Assembly (NCBI GenBank): GCA_030549335.1
Contig: CM060196.1
Location: forward strand, 17,256,501-17,320,500
Reading direction: 5' to 3'
DNA: 64,000 nt
Source of the DNA: Pontederia crassipes
Lineage: Eukaryota; Streptophyta; Magnoliopsida; Commelinales; Pontederiaceae
The first letter of the stretch is position 1, and each line of letters starts with the position of its first letter. A program made the translations under genes and the position numbers. The notes beneath the pieces were generated by a model. The model was not told the DNA's origin. It ran no database searches and saw nothing but the letters and a program-made list of their open reading frames with translations. Below are positions 11,575-24,007 of the stretch, piece after piece.

Positions 11575-14500
11575 GTGTGTACGTTATGTTGAAATATTAG
11601 TATATTGTGGCATGACGTGTTTTGTGATTTTGATGCGTGCATTTATCATTATTAAAGTCAGATATGAATTCGTAGTGGTGAAGTTTTTTTTTTTAAGTAC
11701 AGGAATTCACTCGGAATAGAATGGCAAAGTGAGGTTGTGAGTGACTTATTACAAGTACATGCACTGTAGATTTTATACTAGTAGTTGAAGAACAAAACTC
11801 TCGCCCTTGTTTTCTATTATTTGTCATCATGTATAAATTGATCTCATGCTGTGGGATGTGTAATTAACGTATTATTTTACTTTAACAATTCTTTTTATGA
11901 TAAAATAACACATTATTTAATACATTATAGGAAAATTACGGTACTGTGGTAAGCCACATATCGACAAACAAGCATAATATACATTTGATAATGGCATGAA
12001 GACTACATAATCCTTAAAAAAAATTCGTTACGTGAATGGTCACGAATGTAGTATAAGAAAAGTAAAGGTTTTTAAAATGAAACCATGCAAGATCCAGTCC
12101 TATTCGAATTGATTGGGGTCATCTCTTTACTTATAACGACTTGACGTCAAGACCTGTTCTTGTTTCGAAATATAAAATGCGTAATTAATTACTTCTTTAA
12201 TGAATTCAGGATCATACTAAGAACTTAGAGAATGCAATCATCCGAGAGGGGATTCATATATAGGGGCGATGCATTCAGTGCGTTGTGGTCCTCCGAGCGA
12301 GTGTACAGTGAACGCTGCTCAGTTTTCTTATTTTCCTTTCTCTCTCATAGTAGATGTGCATAGTACAGTGGGGACTGATCGACTGAGTGGTGCCGTTGTG
12401 AGGTGGCTGTCAAGGATGTGGCGATCAGGATGGAAACACATTCATATATACATAAGTGAATGCATGGAGAGAGAGAGCGAGAGAGAGAGAGTATTGGACT
12501 TGGAACATTAATGGATGTTAATATGTGCACTATATACACTACCAATTACATCTATTTTCAAAGATCAGGCTTTAGTTTTCGCTATGCTTGATGTCTTGTG
12601 GTAGATGTTGGGGCTAAACGGGGGTGATTGAAAGACCTTACGCAGTTCAATTACTTGAATTGCATATCAGCATATGCACATATAAATATATGATAGACAA
12701 GGTTTATCCAAGTAAAGATTATATCTGCCGGTTGTCTCATCAAGTTTCTAGTCTCCGAGATTATATTGGCCGGGAGTTATTATTTTCCATTTATCTTCAG
12801 AAATATAAACTTAACTTAAAAATATAATATATAGGACTTAAAGTAATTAAAGTTTTATTTAGATTACCAGCTTTAACGATGACATAACAATGAACTTTTT
12901 TTTTGTAAGCTCCGAATTTCTAAAAAATAAAAAAAGTTGGAGAAATAAAACGGGTTCAAATTACATTGATATAAAAAGTGATACTGTATTACTATGTATC
13001 CGTTAGATAAAAATGTTTCCGAATAATATGCTAAATAGGGACTTGCCTAATTCAACAACTATGCACATAGTTTATAGTGTTAATTGATTTATTGCAATTT
13101 GGCACATCAATTCATAGAGATCAACTTATATTCGATTAATTAAAGATCCCAAAGTCCAACTCAAGAAATGTTAATCATGTTAAGCTTTTAAAAAATGGTT
13201 AGTATATTTTATTTAATAGATCAATTAGTAAGAAAAGCTCAGTGAACCATAACATAATATTTTATACATACATTCAACTGTTTTAAGATAAGCAAACCTA
13301 AGAAATAAAATAATCTATTATTTATTTTTCTTGAATGCCTAAAGTGAAGAAAAAAATTTTTAAAATGACGAAAAACATATTTTTTTATCAGTTAAACATT
13401 CTATTTTATTTGCAGACAAAATCTCAAAATACCCTTTCTGTTTTTTTCCTTTGGCATATATACAATAAATTAGAGATAAAAATCCCATGCCACATGGACA
13501 AATGAGACAACGAAACGTGGCATCTATCCAGAGGAAAAACGGGAAAAAAATGGAAAACTAACCTTTGATTTGCCATTGATGTCCCTTTTATATTATATAT
13601 ACTCCTTTCAAATTGAACGAGTCCTCCATAATTTTTTAACGTACAAATAAAAGAGGCGCCACATGCGGAGCTGAGGCGCCCGGGCGCCCACGTTGCATGC
13701 ACGGCATGGTCCCAAACGTGTGGCGTTTCTGCCCTCTGGGACGTCTACCGTCAGGTCGATTTGAAGCATCGAGAGAGAGAGAGAGAGAGAGCAGTGAAAA
13801 ATGTGACTACTGCCATCACCATCCAAAATTTCCACACTGCAGTCCCTTTCCAAAAGGTTGGAGAAAGGATAAGTACACAAAAATACATATAAAGTTAAAT
13901 TGCGAGTGTGATCACTGTCGGCATCTTCGGACTCTTTCTCAGTCTCGAAAGGGTATTAAACGAAGATGCAACAACGGAAATGTTGGCGCCCATAACTCTT
14001 CGGCAAATGCAAACGGATAAACTTAAATGCATAACTTTTTACCAACTTGCACGTACACACCATTTTGGTCTTGGCTATATAGGTACATACATGGTAAGAT
14101 GGAAATGTCATACCAGGGAGAAATAATCTCATTATATCTGATGTCATGTAAAACATTATCCTTTTGGATTAGTTTATTTCGTGCACCACAACTAAATTAA
14201 GAACAATACATTAGTTTAACTTATGAAGTGGATTAAAAATATTTCACCTTGATAATGTCTTTAATAATATATCCTACCCTAGCACCTCTATTCATTAATT
14301 ACGGTTCAGATACTGCACAATTAAATGCCCTCTTTACTTGGAAAGTCTCATTATATTGGATATTTATTTATTTATGATTAAAAGTAAATTTTAATATACT
14401 TTATTTATAATTTAAAATTAATTTTAAATATTCTAATAGGTGTCTTAATTAACTTCTGACAATTATCGTAAAACTTCAATTCTCTATAAAGAAAGTGTTT

Positions 14501-15289
14501 ATATAAGCTCTCTAAGGAGTAATATTAGGTGAAATTTCATGAATGAAATCTTTTGTGTGTTACACACACATATAACTTTTTTTCTCAAATTGAAAGAAAT
14601 GAAAGTCTACAATCAATTTAGCTGAAGTGTTCCTTCTTAAGCAAAATTTACGACCCTTTGACTTTCTATTTTGTTATAACTATGATTTTAGTTTTCATTT
14701 TACTAGTTGAATAAGAAAAGTATTGAGTTTGTCTATGAAATTATTTTGATCATATACTTTTTTAGTGTAATATTTCTTTTATTTTGTTACTAACTATTAT
14801 AATTTATTATTTGACCAGGACTCAATTTTTTCAGGAGTATATGATTAAAGATGATATAAAGAACTACATGCAACTTTCAGTAGTATATCTCATTCCTTAT
14901 CTTTGTTTTTTTTAATTTTCTTTTCATCTAAAGCAATAGATTTTCCAACCAGAGAACTTAATCCATTTAAAACCCTCATAAATTTCACATGTTCTCTTTT
15001 GTATGTGATTCTTCCCTTTGGTTGATACTCACAACAAATTTTGTATCATTCATCAACATCAAGTGAAGATATATCGGACATAAAGTGAGGATACAAAAAT
15101 TCACCAAGTAAAATAATTTCATTCTTTAGCAAATCAAGATACGTACAAATTTAAGTAAACACGATATGTGTGTCATTCATAAAGATCAAATTGAACGAAG
15201 CCAATCTGAAATCAAAGAAAATCAATCTAGAGGTTTTGAAATTACAAGAAAAGAATGAGCATTCTATGATATTGTTTTGTGTGGTGGAC
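11575..15289. other. intergenic DNA, no gene supported
   Basis: Mostly AT-rich. GA microsatellites lie at about 12469-12491 and 13771-13791. A GC-richer island at 13640-13760 (CTGAGGCGCCCGGGCGCC) has no supported reading frame. The end of the stretch (from about 14900) probably includes the decayed 5' part of the older copia element, which I could not delimit. Confidence 0.5.
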
Positions 15290-15820
15290 TAGACATGGTG
15301 GAAACGTTTATCAACAACTTGTTGAGCCAACATTTGTTTACTCTTTGCATGCAAAATGGTACCACTCAGAATGAATATGTTGATCAATTAAATATATTAC
15401 TTTTGGAGTTACATAACATTAATTGATTGACATGAAGATTGAGAATGTATGTAGTCATGTCGATATTCATCATACGAGAATTTCATAGTCTATGCATGTA
15501 TGGAGTTATATTGGTGGAAGAAGAAAGATTAAATCTTTGTACTCGTGAGCTTCGACATATAGTATTTGAACCATTGTAACAATGTTAAAAAAAGGGACAT
15601 GCCCCAACATCCAAAAACTGGGAACTAAAATCAAAGAACAATAAGAGAACTCCCAAAAGTATCTACCCATTATTGTAAGGAATCAAAACATTTGAAGGAT
15701 AATTGTATTACGAACAAGAAGACAACTCCATTTGTTGCAATTATGCAAATGACAAGGATTTGAAGATTATTTAGCCCCATAAGGATTGATCAAAGATGTT
15801 TATGATATTTTGATTCTTTA

Positions 15821-16232
15821 TGATGGGAAAATCCGAGAACAAGTAGAGAAGATCACAGAGAGATTGCAAAAAAATAGAGGAGACACACGAAATTTACCCA
15901 GGTTCACCCTTGAGATTAGGGCTACGTCCTGCAAAGAGGTTCCACTATATCGTTTAGGTTTACAGCCACCACACAAAATTACATCAGAAATTAGGCTATT
16001 AATAGCCTCTCCGAACCGAGTTTAAAATCCAAACAAACAGAGAAAAAACCTAATCCAGCAATATTGTTAATCCGAGCGGGACCGCCGTCGGGGGGCGGGG
16101 CCCCCCGAACCCCCCCTTTCGTTCGTACGCCAGCAATATTGTTAATTGGGTAATACTCAGATTCCCCTAAGCTCACGTGGGCGAACCCGGTGTGAGAAAC
16201 AAGGGGCCCTGAAGTATTCACCAACTCTAACA
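15821..16232 (-). repeat. 3' LTR of the nested copia element (412 bp)
   Basis: Plus strand reads TGATGGGAAAATCC...CCAACTCTAACA. It is preceded (in element direction) by a polypurine tract at 16233-16248 (CCACCAAGTGGGAGAA on the minus strand). It contains a GC-rich palindrome at about 16076-16119 flanked by direct copies of CCAGCAATATTGTTAAT. Confidence 0.95.
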
Positions 16233-19200
16233 TTCTCCCACTTGGTGGATACTTCACACCAATGAGAGCCTTGCCAGCAACATTCTTCTTCAATCCGACA
16301 GCAGTAGAGCACCACTCAAACTTTACACCTGTAACTGCTTTTGTCAGAAAATCAGAACTATTCTCTGTTGTATCAACCTTTTCAAGCTGAACCTCTTTCT
16401 TTTCCACCTTTTCCCGAATAAAGTGGTATTGGATGTCAATATGCTTTGTGCGTGAGTGAAATGCGGGATTCTTAGCTAACTGAATAGCACCTTGATTATC
16501 ACATCTCACCTCTATAGCACCTTGCTCAAATCCGAGCTCCAAGCACAATCGTCGTAGCCATATGGCCTCTTTTGCAGCATGAGTAAGAGCCATATATTCT
16601 GCTTCTGTAGAAGAAAGTGCTACCACGCTTTGTCTCTTGCTCATCCAACTTAGTGCAGCCCCAAATAATGTAAAAACATATCCGCTAGTGGACCGTCTAC
16701 TATCAATGTCTCCACCCCAATCAGCATCTACATGGCCCACAATATCAAGCATCTTTCCTTTTCCCGCACCTTCAAAGCACAAAGCAAAATCTGAAGTTCC
16801 ACGAAGGTACCTGAAAACTCTCTTGATAGCATTCCAATGTTCCCTGCCTGGGTTAGACATATACCGACTCAAGACTCCCACTGCTTGGGCTATATCTGGA
16901 CGCGTGCAAACCATGGCGTACATCAAGCTGCCCACTGCACTTGCATATGGCACACGGTCCATCTCTTCGGCTTCTTCATCCGTCTTCGGGCATTGCTCTG
17001 CAGAAAGTTTGGTTCCTAGAGACATAGGAGTACCGACTGGCTTGCAGTCTGACATGTTAAATTTCTTCAACACTTCTTTTATGTACTTCTCCTGTCCTAG
17101 CCACAACTTTCTCTTCTGACGATCCCTTCTAATCTGCATACCCAAAATAAAATTCGCTGGTCCCAAGTCTTTCATCTCAAACTTCTTGGCCAACAAACCC
17201 TTCACTGAATTCATCATCTTCATACTGTTTCCAATCAGCAACATGTCATCCACATACAGTGTAAGAATGACAAACTGATCTCCAACTCTCTTCACATAAA
17301 CACAATGATCTGAATCTGAACGTACAAACTTGAGTTCGAGCATGTACGTATCAAACTTCTGGTACCACATCCTTGGCGACTACTTCAATCCATACAAAGA
17401 CTTCTTCAATTTGCACATCAACTTCTCTTTACCTTGAACCTCAAAGCCTTCTGGTTGTCTCATATATATCTCTTCCTCCAAGTCCCCATGAAGGAATGCC
17501 GTCTTCACATCCATCTGCTCTACCTCAAGATTATATGCTGCTGCCAGAGATAGAACAAATCTGATTGAAGTCATTTTCGCCACGGGAGAAAAAATCTCAT
17601 CATAGTCGACTCCCTCAACCTGAGAGTACCCTTTAGCTACCAGCCTCGCCTTGTACTTCTCTACAGACCCATCCGGTTTCAGCTTTCGCTTGAACACCCA
17701 TTTGCAACCAATTGCCTTTCTATCCTTAGGCAATTTACACAAGCTCCATGTTTCATTCTTATCCAGTGACTGCATCTCATCTGCCATAGCAAGCTCCCAC
17801 TGATTCGCATCATCCATAGACCTTGCATCTTTTACAGAACTAGGTTCTTCTCCGATGATGCTCAAAGCATGAAACGAACTCAGAGCACTAAGAGAGTATC
17901 TCAAAGGTGCTCTTCTTTCTCGTGTCGATCTCCTGAGAACTGGTATGGTAGTACCAATATCTGGGTCTTCATCTGAATCTGCATCTTCAACTTCATTAAC
18001 CGAGTCCTCTTGATCCGGTTCTATAACAGACTCAACTGAAGTATCTTGTGCATCCACCTCTGAAGTTTCAGAATCAGAATCTTCTTCAAGCACTACCACT
18101 TTCTTAGGTTCATCACCTTTTTGAACTTCAACTTGGGAACGTGATTCACGAAAAACAACATCCCTGCTGTAAACAATAGTCCTTGACTTTGGATTCCACA
18201 GTTTGTAGCCCTTGATCCCTTCCTTGTATCCGACAAATATGTTCTTTTCAGATTTACTGTCAAGCTTACCCCGCTTTTCCTTTGGTATATGAACATATGC
18301 GTCACATCCGAACACCCGAACATGAGACAAATTTGGCTTCTTCCCAAACATTGCCTCATAAGGTGTCTGATCCTTCACTGATGAGGTCGGTGAGCGGTTC
18401 TTCAGGTAGTTTGCTGTGGCTACAGCTTCTGCCCAGAATTCTTGTCCCAATTCAGCCCAACTCAGCATACATCTGGCCTTCTCTATGAGTGACCGATTTA
18501 ACCTTTCAGCTACTCCATTTTGCTCAGGTGTATATGGAGTTGTCTTCTGCCTAGCAATACCATTGTCCACGCAGAACTGCTCAAACTTATCTGAACAAAA
18601 TTCACCTCCATTATCTGTACGAAGGACCTTGATCTTGCAGCTCAATTGATTTTCCACCAAAACTTTAAATTCTCGAAACTTATCGAATACATCTGATTTA
18701 TTCTTGATAAAATAAATCCAACTGTATCTCGAAAAATCATCTATAAAAGAAACATAGTACCTGGACCCTCCAATAGATGGAGTCGGAGTTGGTCCAAAGA
18801 CATCACTATGAATTAGTTCGAGAATCTTCGTTGCTCTTGAACCTGTGTGTTGAAAACTGACTCGGTTCTGTTTTCCATGGAGGCAATGTTCACAGAACCC
18901 GAAGCCCACAGAACAATCCGGAACTCCTTCTACCATCTGACTTGATGCTATAGTGGAGAGTCCTTTTTCACTGATATGGCCTAATCTCCGATGCCACAAC
19001 ATAGATTTGCTGTCTTCATCTTCTTTGGCCTCTTCAGAAATAAATCCGCAACCCACAGATATTGTCTCTCCGAGTAACTTGTACAATGTGCCATAGCGAA
19101 CCCCTCGTGCAATTACAATCGACCCTCTGATCATCTTGCACGAATCCTTATCGCAACTGAATATAACACCCGAGTCAGCCATTGTACCAACAGATAATAA

Positions 19201-20320
19201 ACTCCTGCTCATAAGTGGTATATGCATCACATCTGGTAGAGTCTTCACCGTGCCATCATTCATCCTCAACTTCACCCTGCCACGTCCAACAATCTGAACC
19301 GCAGTGTCATCTCCGAGCATGACATCCCCACCATTATACTCCTCATATTCACAGAACCAGTGTTTATGAGGCGTCATGTGGTACGAAGCACCAGTGTCGA
19401 TAAGCCATACATCTTTATTTGACTGTGCCGTACATGCAGAAGCCACATACATATCTCCTGCCTCAGCCTCCTTTTTGTCCGAGGTTGACTCAGCTTCTTT
19501 CTTATGAACCGGCTTGTTTTTGCAATCTCGCTTCAGATGGCCCCACTCTTGACATCTCCAGCATTGCACCTTCTTATCCTTACTCTTCGAACGCCCACGA
19601 GATTTGGATATCCCTCTCTGATTTTGATTCCTTTCTGGTTGCCTTCCTCTGGCCGCCAGCGCCTCTTTACCAGAACTTGCTGATCCCTTTCTCCGTATTT
19701 CCTCTGATAACAAGGTAGCACATACACTTTCATACGAAAGTTCTTTATCCCCGCCACCAATCACAACAATTAGATTGTCCCATGAATCCGGCAGCGAACA
19801 GAGCAATGTTATTGCCTTATCATCATCTTGAAACTTAACACCGATTGATACAAGTTGACTGATCACCGTGTTAAAGTTATAAAGATGAGTAGAAAATGAA
19901 TCACCCTCCTGCATCCGAAGATTGTACAATTTCTTTCTCAGAAATAACTTGTTAACCAACGACTTACTTTGATATAGGGATTCCAACTTCCTCCACAGAT
20001 CTCTGGCAGTAGGTTCGCCCATCACATTCGTAAGAATTGAATCCGCGAGACACAGCCGAATCAAACCCTTCGCCTTTCTATCAATCCGATCCCACTCTTC
20101 GATCGCCTTTGGATCTGCCTGACTGGAGGAGGCCTCGTCCGCGACCTTCGCCGCCTCCATGCCTGGTCTCTCCTTCTCGATTGCCGTCCAAAGATCTCGA
20201 TCACAAAGGAGATCCTCCATCTTCATCTTCCAGAGATCAAACCGTGTTCCATCAAATTTTTCTATCTCGATTCGCGATCCTCCTGACATCTCGAATAAAT
20301 CCTAATTCCTCGAACAACCT

Positions 20321-20334
20321 GTGCTCTGATACCA
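20321..20334 (-). other. primer-binding site of the nested copia element (tRNA-iMet)
   Basis: Read on the minus strand it is TGGTATCAGAGCAC, the standard plant copia complement of initiator tRNA-Met, two bases from the LTR edge. Confidence 0.9.
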
Positions 20335-20336
20335 AT

Positions 20337-20569
20337 TGATGGGAAAATCCGAGAACAAGTAGAGAAGATCACAGAGAGATTGCAGAAAAATAGAGGAGAC
20401 ACACGAAAAATAGCGGGACCGCCGTCGGGGGGCGGGGCCCCCCGAACCCCCCATTTCGTTCGTACGCCAGCAATATTGTTAATTGGGTAATACTCAGATT
20501 CCCCTAAGCTCACGTGGGCGAACCCGGTGTGAGAAACAAGGGGCCCTGAAGTATTCACCAACTCTAACA
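20337..20569 (-). repeat. 5' LTR of the nested copia element (233 bp)
   Basis: Same ends as the partner LTR (TGATGGG...TCTAACA) but about 180 bp shorter in the middle; both carry the GC-rich palindrome block. It abuts the primer-binding site. Confidence 0.95.
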
Positions 20570-20767
20570 CTTTATTCTATATGTTCCTATCATATAATCT
20601 TTGTACAAAAAAATATTCTTTATTCTATATGTTCCTATCATATAATCTTATAAATCCTCAATGTACTAATTAAAGGCAAGGTTGCTGGTACAATAAATTG
20701 AGTTGATCCTCTTATAAGTCCTCATTGTACTAATTAAAGGCAAGGTTGCTTGTACAATAAATTGGAG
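20570..20767. repeat. two adjacent short tandem duplications
   Basis: CTTTATTCTATATGTTCC with CTATCATATAATCTT occurs at 20570 and again at 20618 (48-bp period). Directly after it, CTTATAAATCCTCAATG... and CTTATAAGTCCTCATTG..., each through ...GTACAATAAATTG, occur at 20647 and 20711 (64-bp period). Both lie in the older copia element right beside the nested insertion. Confidence 0.9.
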
Positions 20768-22100
20768 TGTAAAATTAGATATGAGAGCAAGTCGAGTTAT
20801 AAAAAGTAAGTCAATTATAATTGGATATTCAAGAAGAAGAAAAGCTTGCAATTTTATCTTATTCGAACAAGATAAAATGATGTCAATGGCTAAAGGATAT
20901 AGTCAAAAGATATACATTAATTGACTATAATGTATCGTTATCATACTTTCATGTAGATGTTATTGATCTTAAACAATAATATGTCAATACTTTTTTTTCT
21001 TATGTGGATAATTTAAAAACATTCTCATAAGTCAACCAAAGGAGTCCTCCATTCAAGATAAGAAGACAATGCTTGAAAATTGAAGAAGTCTATATAAATT
21101 TAAGCGATCACAAAGTTAATGGCACCGAATATTTTAGACCTTATCATTAAGAAGAGTTTCGAAAGAAATTCACATTTTCTATGTGTATAAAAAGAAAATA
21201 AATGATGACTCTATCATATATATCCTATTACATGTTGATGATATACTTATTTCCTGCCATGTATATGAAAAACATTCAAGATTCAAAGAAGCTTCTTGGT
21301 GCAAAATTTGATATGAAAGAACTCAAATCTTTTGTAAAAGATTCTAAAGATAATGCCCTATATGGATTGTACATAAAGTAAATTCTTATGTAAAATAATT
21401 ATATCTTAAGATTTTATCTATATTTGATATGCCTATAGCGAAATTCTTAAGCATATCATTTGCTTCAAATGAGCATCTCTCCGCAACTTTTGTATCTCAA
21501 TAGAATGTAAAAAAGAAGTATGTCTTGAGTTCTTATCATCAATCTACTCATAAGTTTTATGTATCTCACTAGATTGTCATTAATGGATTCACTAGAAACC
21601 TTGAAAACATAGCAAATAATGAAGTATATCTTTTGGTATATAAGAATAACATTGGTCTCATTATGTATTACAAAGTGTTTGGTTGTAGGTTATTGAGCTA
21701 TTGATATTGATTGAAAAAAAATAATGAGAGATCATGTTCTCACTATTAGTTGTTTAATCATCATTTGAAAGCTATCCTTCAATGATTAGTTCTATTAGAG
21801 ATAATAAATGACACTAACAAAAGCTGATAAAAGATGATACGATTGAAAATCTTAGCTAGATATCTTCGACTATAATAGGATTAAATTATAATGTAAGGGT
21901 GAAATATATTTAGCAAAAGATCAAGTGCATAACAAGAAAACCAAATATATTTATGTTAAATATCATTTTATTAAGAGGAGAGAATTAACATGAATAATAT
22001 TACCATGAAAGATAGTTTAGTTGACATATTATTCAAATAAGTACCTCAAAACATGTTTGACTTTACTCAACATTTATAGTTGGTAGAAGTTGTGAGTTGA

Positions 22101-22613
22101 GGTTTGGTATGTAGAGTTTGGCATATATGTTTATTCCTAGAAGATTTAATTCGAATTGAAGATTTGACTGAATTTGAATACAAGTTATTTTTAAGTCTTA
22201 CATTTTGTTAGAATTATTTTTTTTTTATTTTCTTGATATATATTTTGTTATTTGATTAGGTTTTAATTCTTCTCAATGGTGCTAGAATAGAGGATTAGAG
22301 ATATCAATAGATGGCTAACAACCACATGCAACTTGGGTAATATTTTCATCGGTAAAATAAATTTGTCATAGTTAAAGGACAACCTAGGTAAAGATGAACT
22401 CTCATAAGTTCTTTATTCCTTTTTGCGATTCCTCTTTTTTGCTTGATATTTGCAAAACAAAACGTTAAAATTTATTAGCTTTGTAAACACCATAAATAAA
22501 ACAAACTAAATCGTGGAAATCAATCGAGTTAATTAAAAGCCAATATCCACGTAAGGGTGCATAAGTTGAAGACTCCTTTTGCCAATTTAATGCTATATAT
22601 CCACAATTTAGTT
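22101..22613. other. remnant of older copia 3' LTR and intergenic DNA
   Basis: AT-rich; the first part is probably the decayed 3' LTR of the older copia element. No gene seen. Confidence 0.4.
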
Positions 22614-22991
22614 ATGCTATAACGCTAGAGTGTACTTTCACTGTCAAATCTCCAACTTAATAGGATAAGGTCCAAACACTTTGGAGATCCACCCTTGTTA
22701 ATAATCTAATTTGGTGGAATTTCATTGAATAAAAAATGATATATAGTAGTAATAGTACTTCCCAGGTTCACAGTATTATTATTATTTCTAAAGAACATTC
22801 ATATATGCTATATAACACTAGAGTGTACTTTCGCTGTCAAATCTCCAACTTAATTGGATAAGGTCCAAACACTTCGGAGATCCACCCTTGTTAATAATCT
22901 AATTTGGTGGAATTTCATTGAATAAAAAATGATATATAGTACTTCCCAGGATGTTCACAGTATTATTATTATTTCTAAAGAACATTCATAT
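22614..22991. repeat. tandem duplication, about 190-bp unit
   Basis: Copy 1 at 22614-22804 and copy 2 at 22805-22991 share CTAGAGTGTACTTTC, TCCAACTTAAT(A/T)GGATAAGG, GATCCACCCTTGTTAATAA and TCTAAAGAACATTCATATATG, with only a handful of differences and a small indel (TAGTAATAG). A recent event in non-coding DNA. Confidence 0.95.
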
Positions 22992-23311
22992 ATGCTCGAA
23001 ATTTGCCACAAATTAAGTTATTATTATATTTTTTAGTTTATTTAAGGAGAGATTATTTAAATATAAATGAGCATCCCCCAAATAACTGAATCTAAATGTA
23101 TCTAAATGAACATGATGTCCATTACAATTGTGGATAGTGGTCATTGGATAATTATCACAGTTCACTAATAAAGCATAAGAAAGGTTGACAAATAATAGCC
23201 AAATTAACCGTTTCTTTAAAAGACAATTTCCCTTCCATAAATAATAATCAAACCGAGTTGTTAAATAAAAGAAAATTTATGGACACAAATTATCGATATC
23301 ATATGATGCAA

Positions 23312-23385
<74 letters not shown>

Positions 23386-23678
23386 GCAACGAAAAACAAA
23401 ACGAAGGGTTGTCAACTTGTCATTACCCCCAAGAACTGAATCAGTGCCTAGTTAATAATGCCGTAGGACCAAAAGCAAATTATTAACAGAGATGTCTCGT
23501 TTTCTTTCCCCTTTAAACAAAGTAGACAACTTTCTTGGATGTTGGAATCAAAGCTCAGGTGGTGAACCAATGAACACCAAGAAAAGTAAGAAAAAAAAAG
23601 GCACAGAAATTTTCAGAAAGTGCCGTTGATTGCAAAAGGGCTCTGATAACAATTTAGCAGCACGTATATTTTATATAT
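22992..23678. other. intergenic DNA with an AAT microsatellite
   Basis: No gene seen. An uninterrupted AAT/ATA array of about 24 units lies at 23312-23385. Confidence 0.6.
23312..23385. repeat. AAT trinucleotide microsatellite, about 24 units
   Basis: Continuous repeat; the poly-asparagine reading frame over it is an artefact. Confidence 0.97.
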
Positions 23679-24007
23679 TTATGGGTGGTCAGCATCAGAA
23701 TTCCCATTTTGCTGGGGTTCAACAACAGAGTCGAGGTCGAGGAGTGCGACCTGCTCTGTTCTCACCTGGAAAATCCCACTGCAACGAATCATTGTGATAA
23801 CTCACAGAAATCTATCCATATAACTCCCTTTGTCCCCATCCCAACCAAAGCATGGTAATGATAATTCTCAGGTAACAGGAAAGAAACCCTTCTGTTTATA
23901 CATTTGTCAAAAGAGCTGGTGATGAAGAATTCAGCTACGTGGACATTGCAAAGCAGCAGCAGAATCAGAAGCACAGCACAAGCATATGAAGTCTGCCGGA
24001 CCACCAT
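23679..24007 (-). CDS. possible small secreted peptide precursor (two-exon model, unrecognised)
   Basis: The minus-strand frame from 24007 starts MVVRQTSYACAVLLILLLLC and continues NVHVAEFF, a convincing signal peptide (positively charged start, long leucine core, small residues at the cut). A plausible model joins 24007-23888 to 23765-23679 (donor AGG|GTTTCT, acceptor TTTTCCAG|GTGAGA, 122-bp intron, phase 0), giving 68 aa ending LDLDSVVEPQQNGNSDADHP. Unspliced, the frame runs 72 aa. I do not recognise the family. It lies downstream of, and on the same strand as, the large PHD/SWIB/GYF gene, so it may simply be that gene's 3' untranslated region. Confidence 0.3.

Larger units (their letters stand above)
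15821..20569 (-). mobile_element. Ty1/copia retrotransposon, Tork/Tnt1-like, nearly whole
   Basis: Minus-strand element with LTRs at 15821-16232 (3') and 20337-20569 (5'), flanked by a perfect 5-bp target duplication CTTTA (15816-15820 and 20570-20574). Parts in order from high to low coordinates: tRNA-Met primer site, Gag from 20289 with zinc knuckle CWRCQEWGHLKRDC near 19560, protease WLIDTGASYHMT near 19400, integrase (HRRLGH, HCLHGK, then the DDE core) about 19010-18500, reverse transcriptase (KWVFKRKL to YVDDMLL) about 17690-17250, RNase H (DADWGG to HIDIQYHFIRE) about 16730-16430. The two LTRs differ by about two substitutions where they align, so it is young. It looks nearly whole, with about one break in the coding region. 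Confidence 0.95.
15290..22100 (+). mobile_element. old, decayed Ty1/copia element (host of the nested insertion)
   Basis: A copia fossil on the plus strand, split by the younger copia element at 15821-20569. Left piece: Gag-like text (TTQNEYVDQLNILLLELHNI) and a zinc-knuckle remnant (HYCKESKHLKDNC) at about 15360-15720. Right piece: reverse transcriptase with the LHVDDILIS catalytic motif near 21235, and the RNase H end (KYIYVKYHFIKRRE) near 21980. A polypurine-like run at about 22080 suggests the 3' LTR begins near 22090. Many breaks; clearly much older than the element inside it. Confidence 0.75.

Noticed and set aside
23258-23455. Poly-asparagine protein frame
   Set aside because: Translation of the AAT microsatellite, with no conserved flanks.
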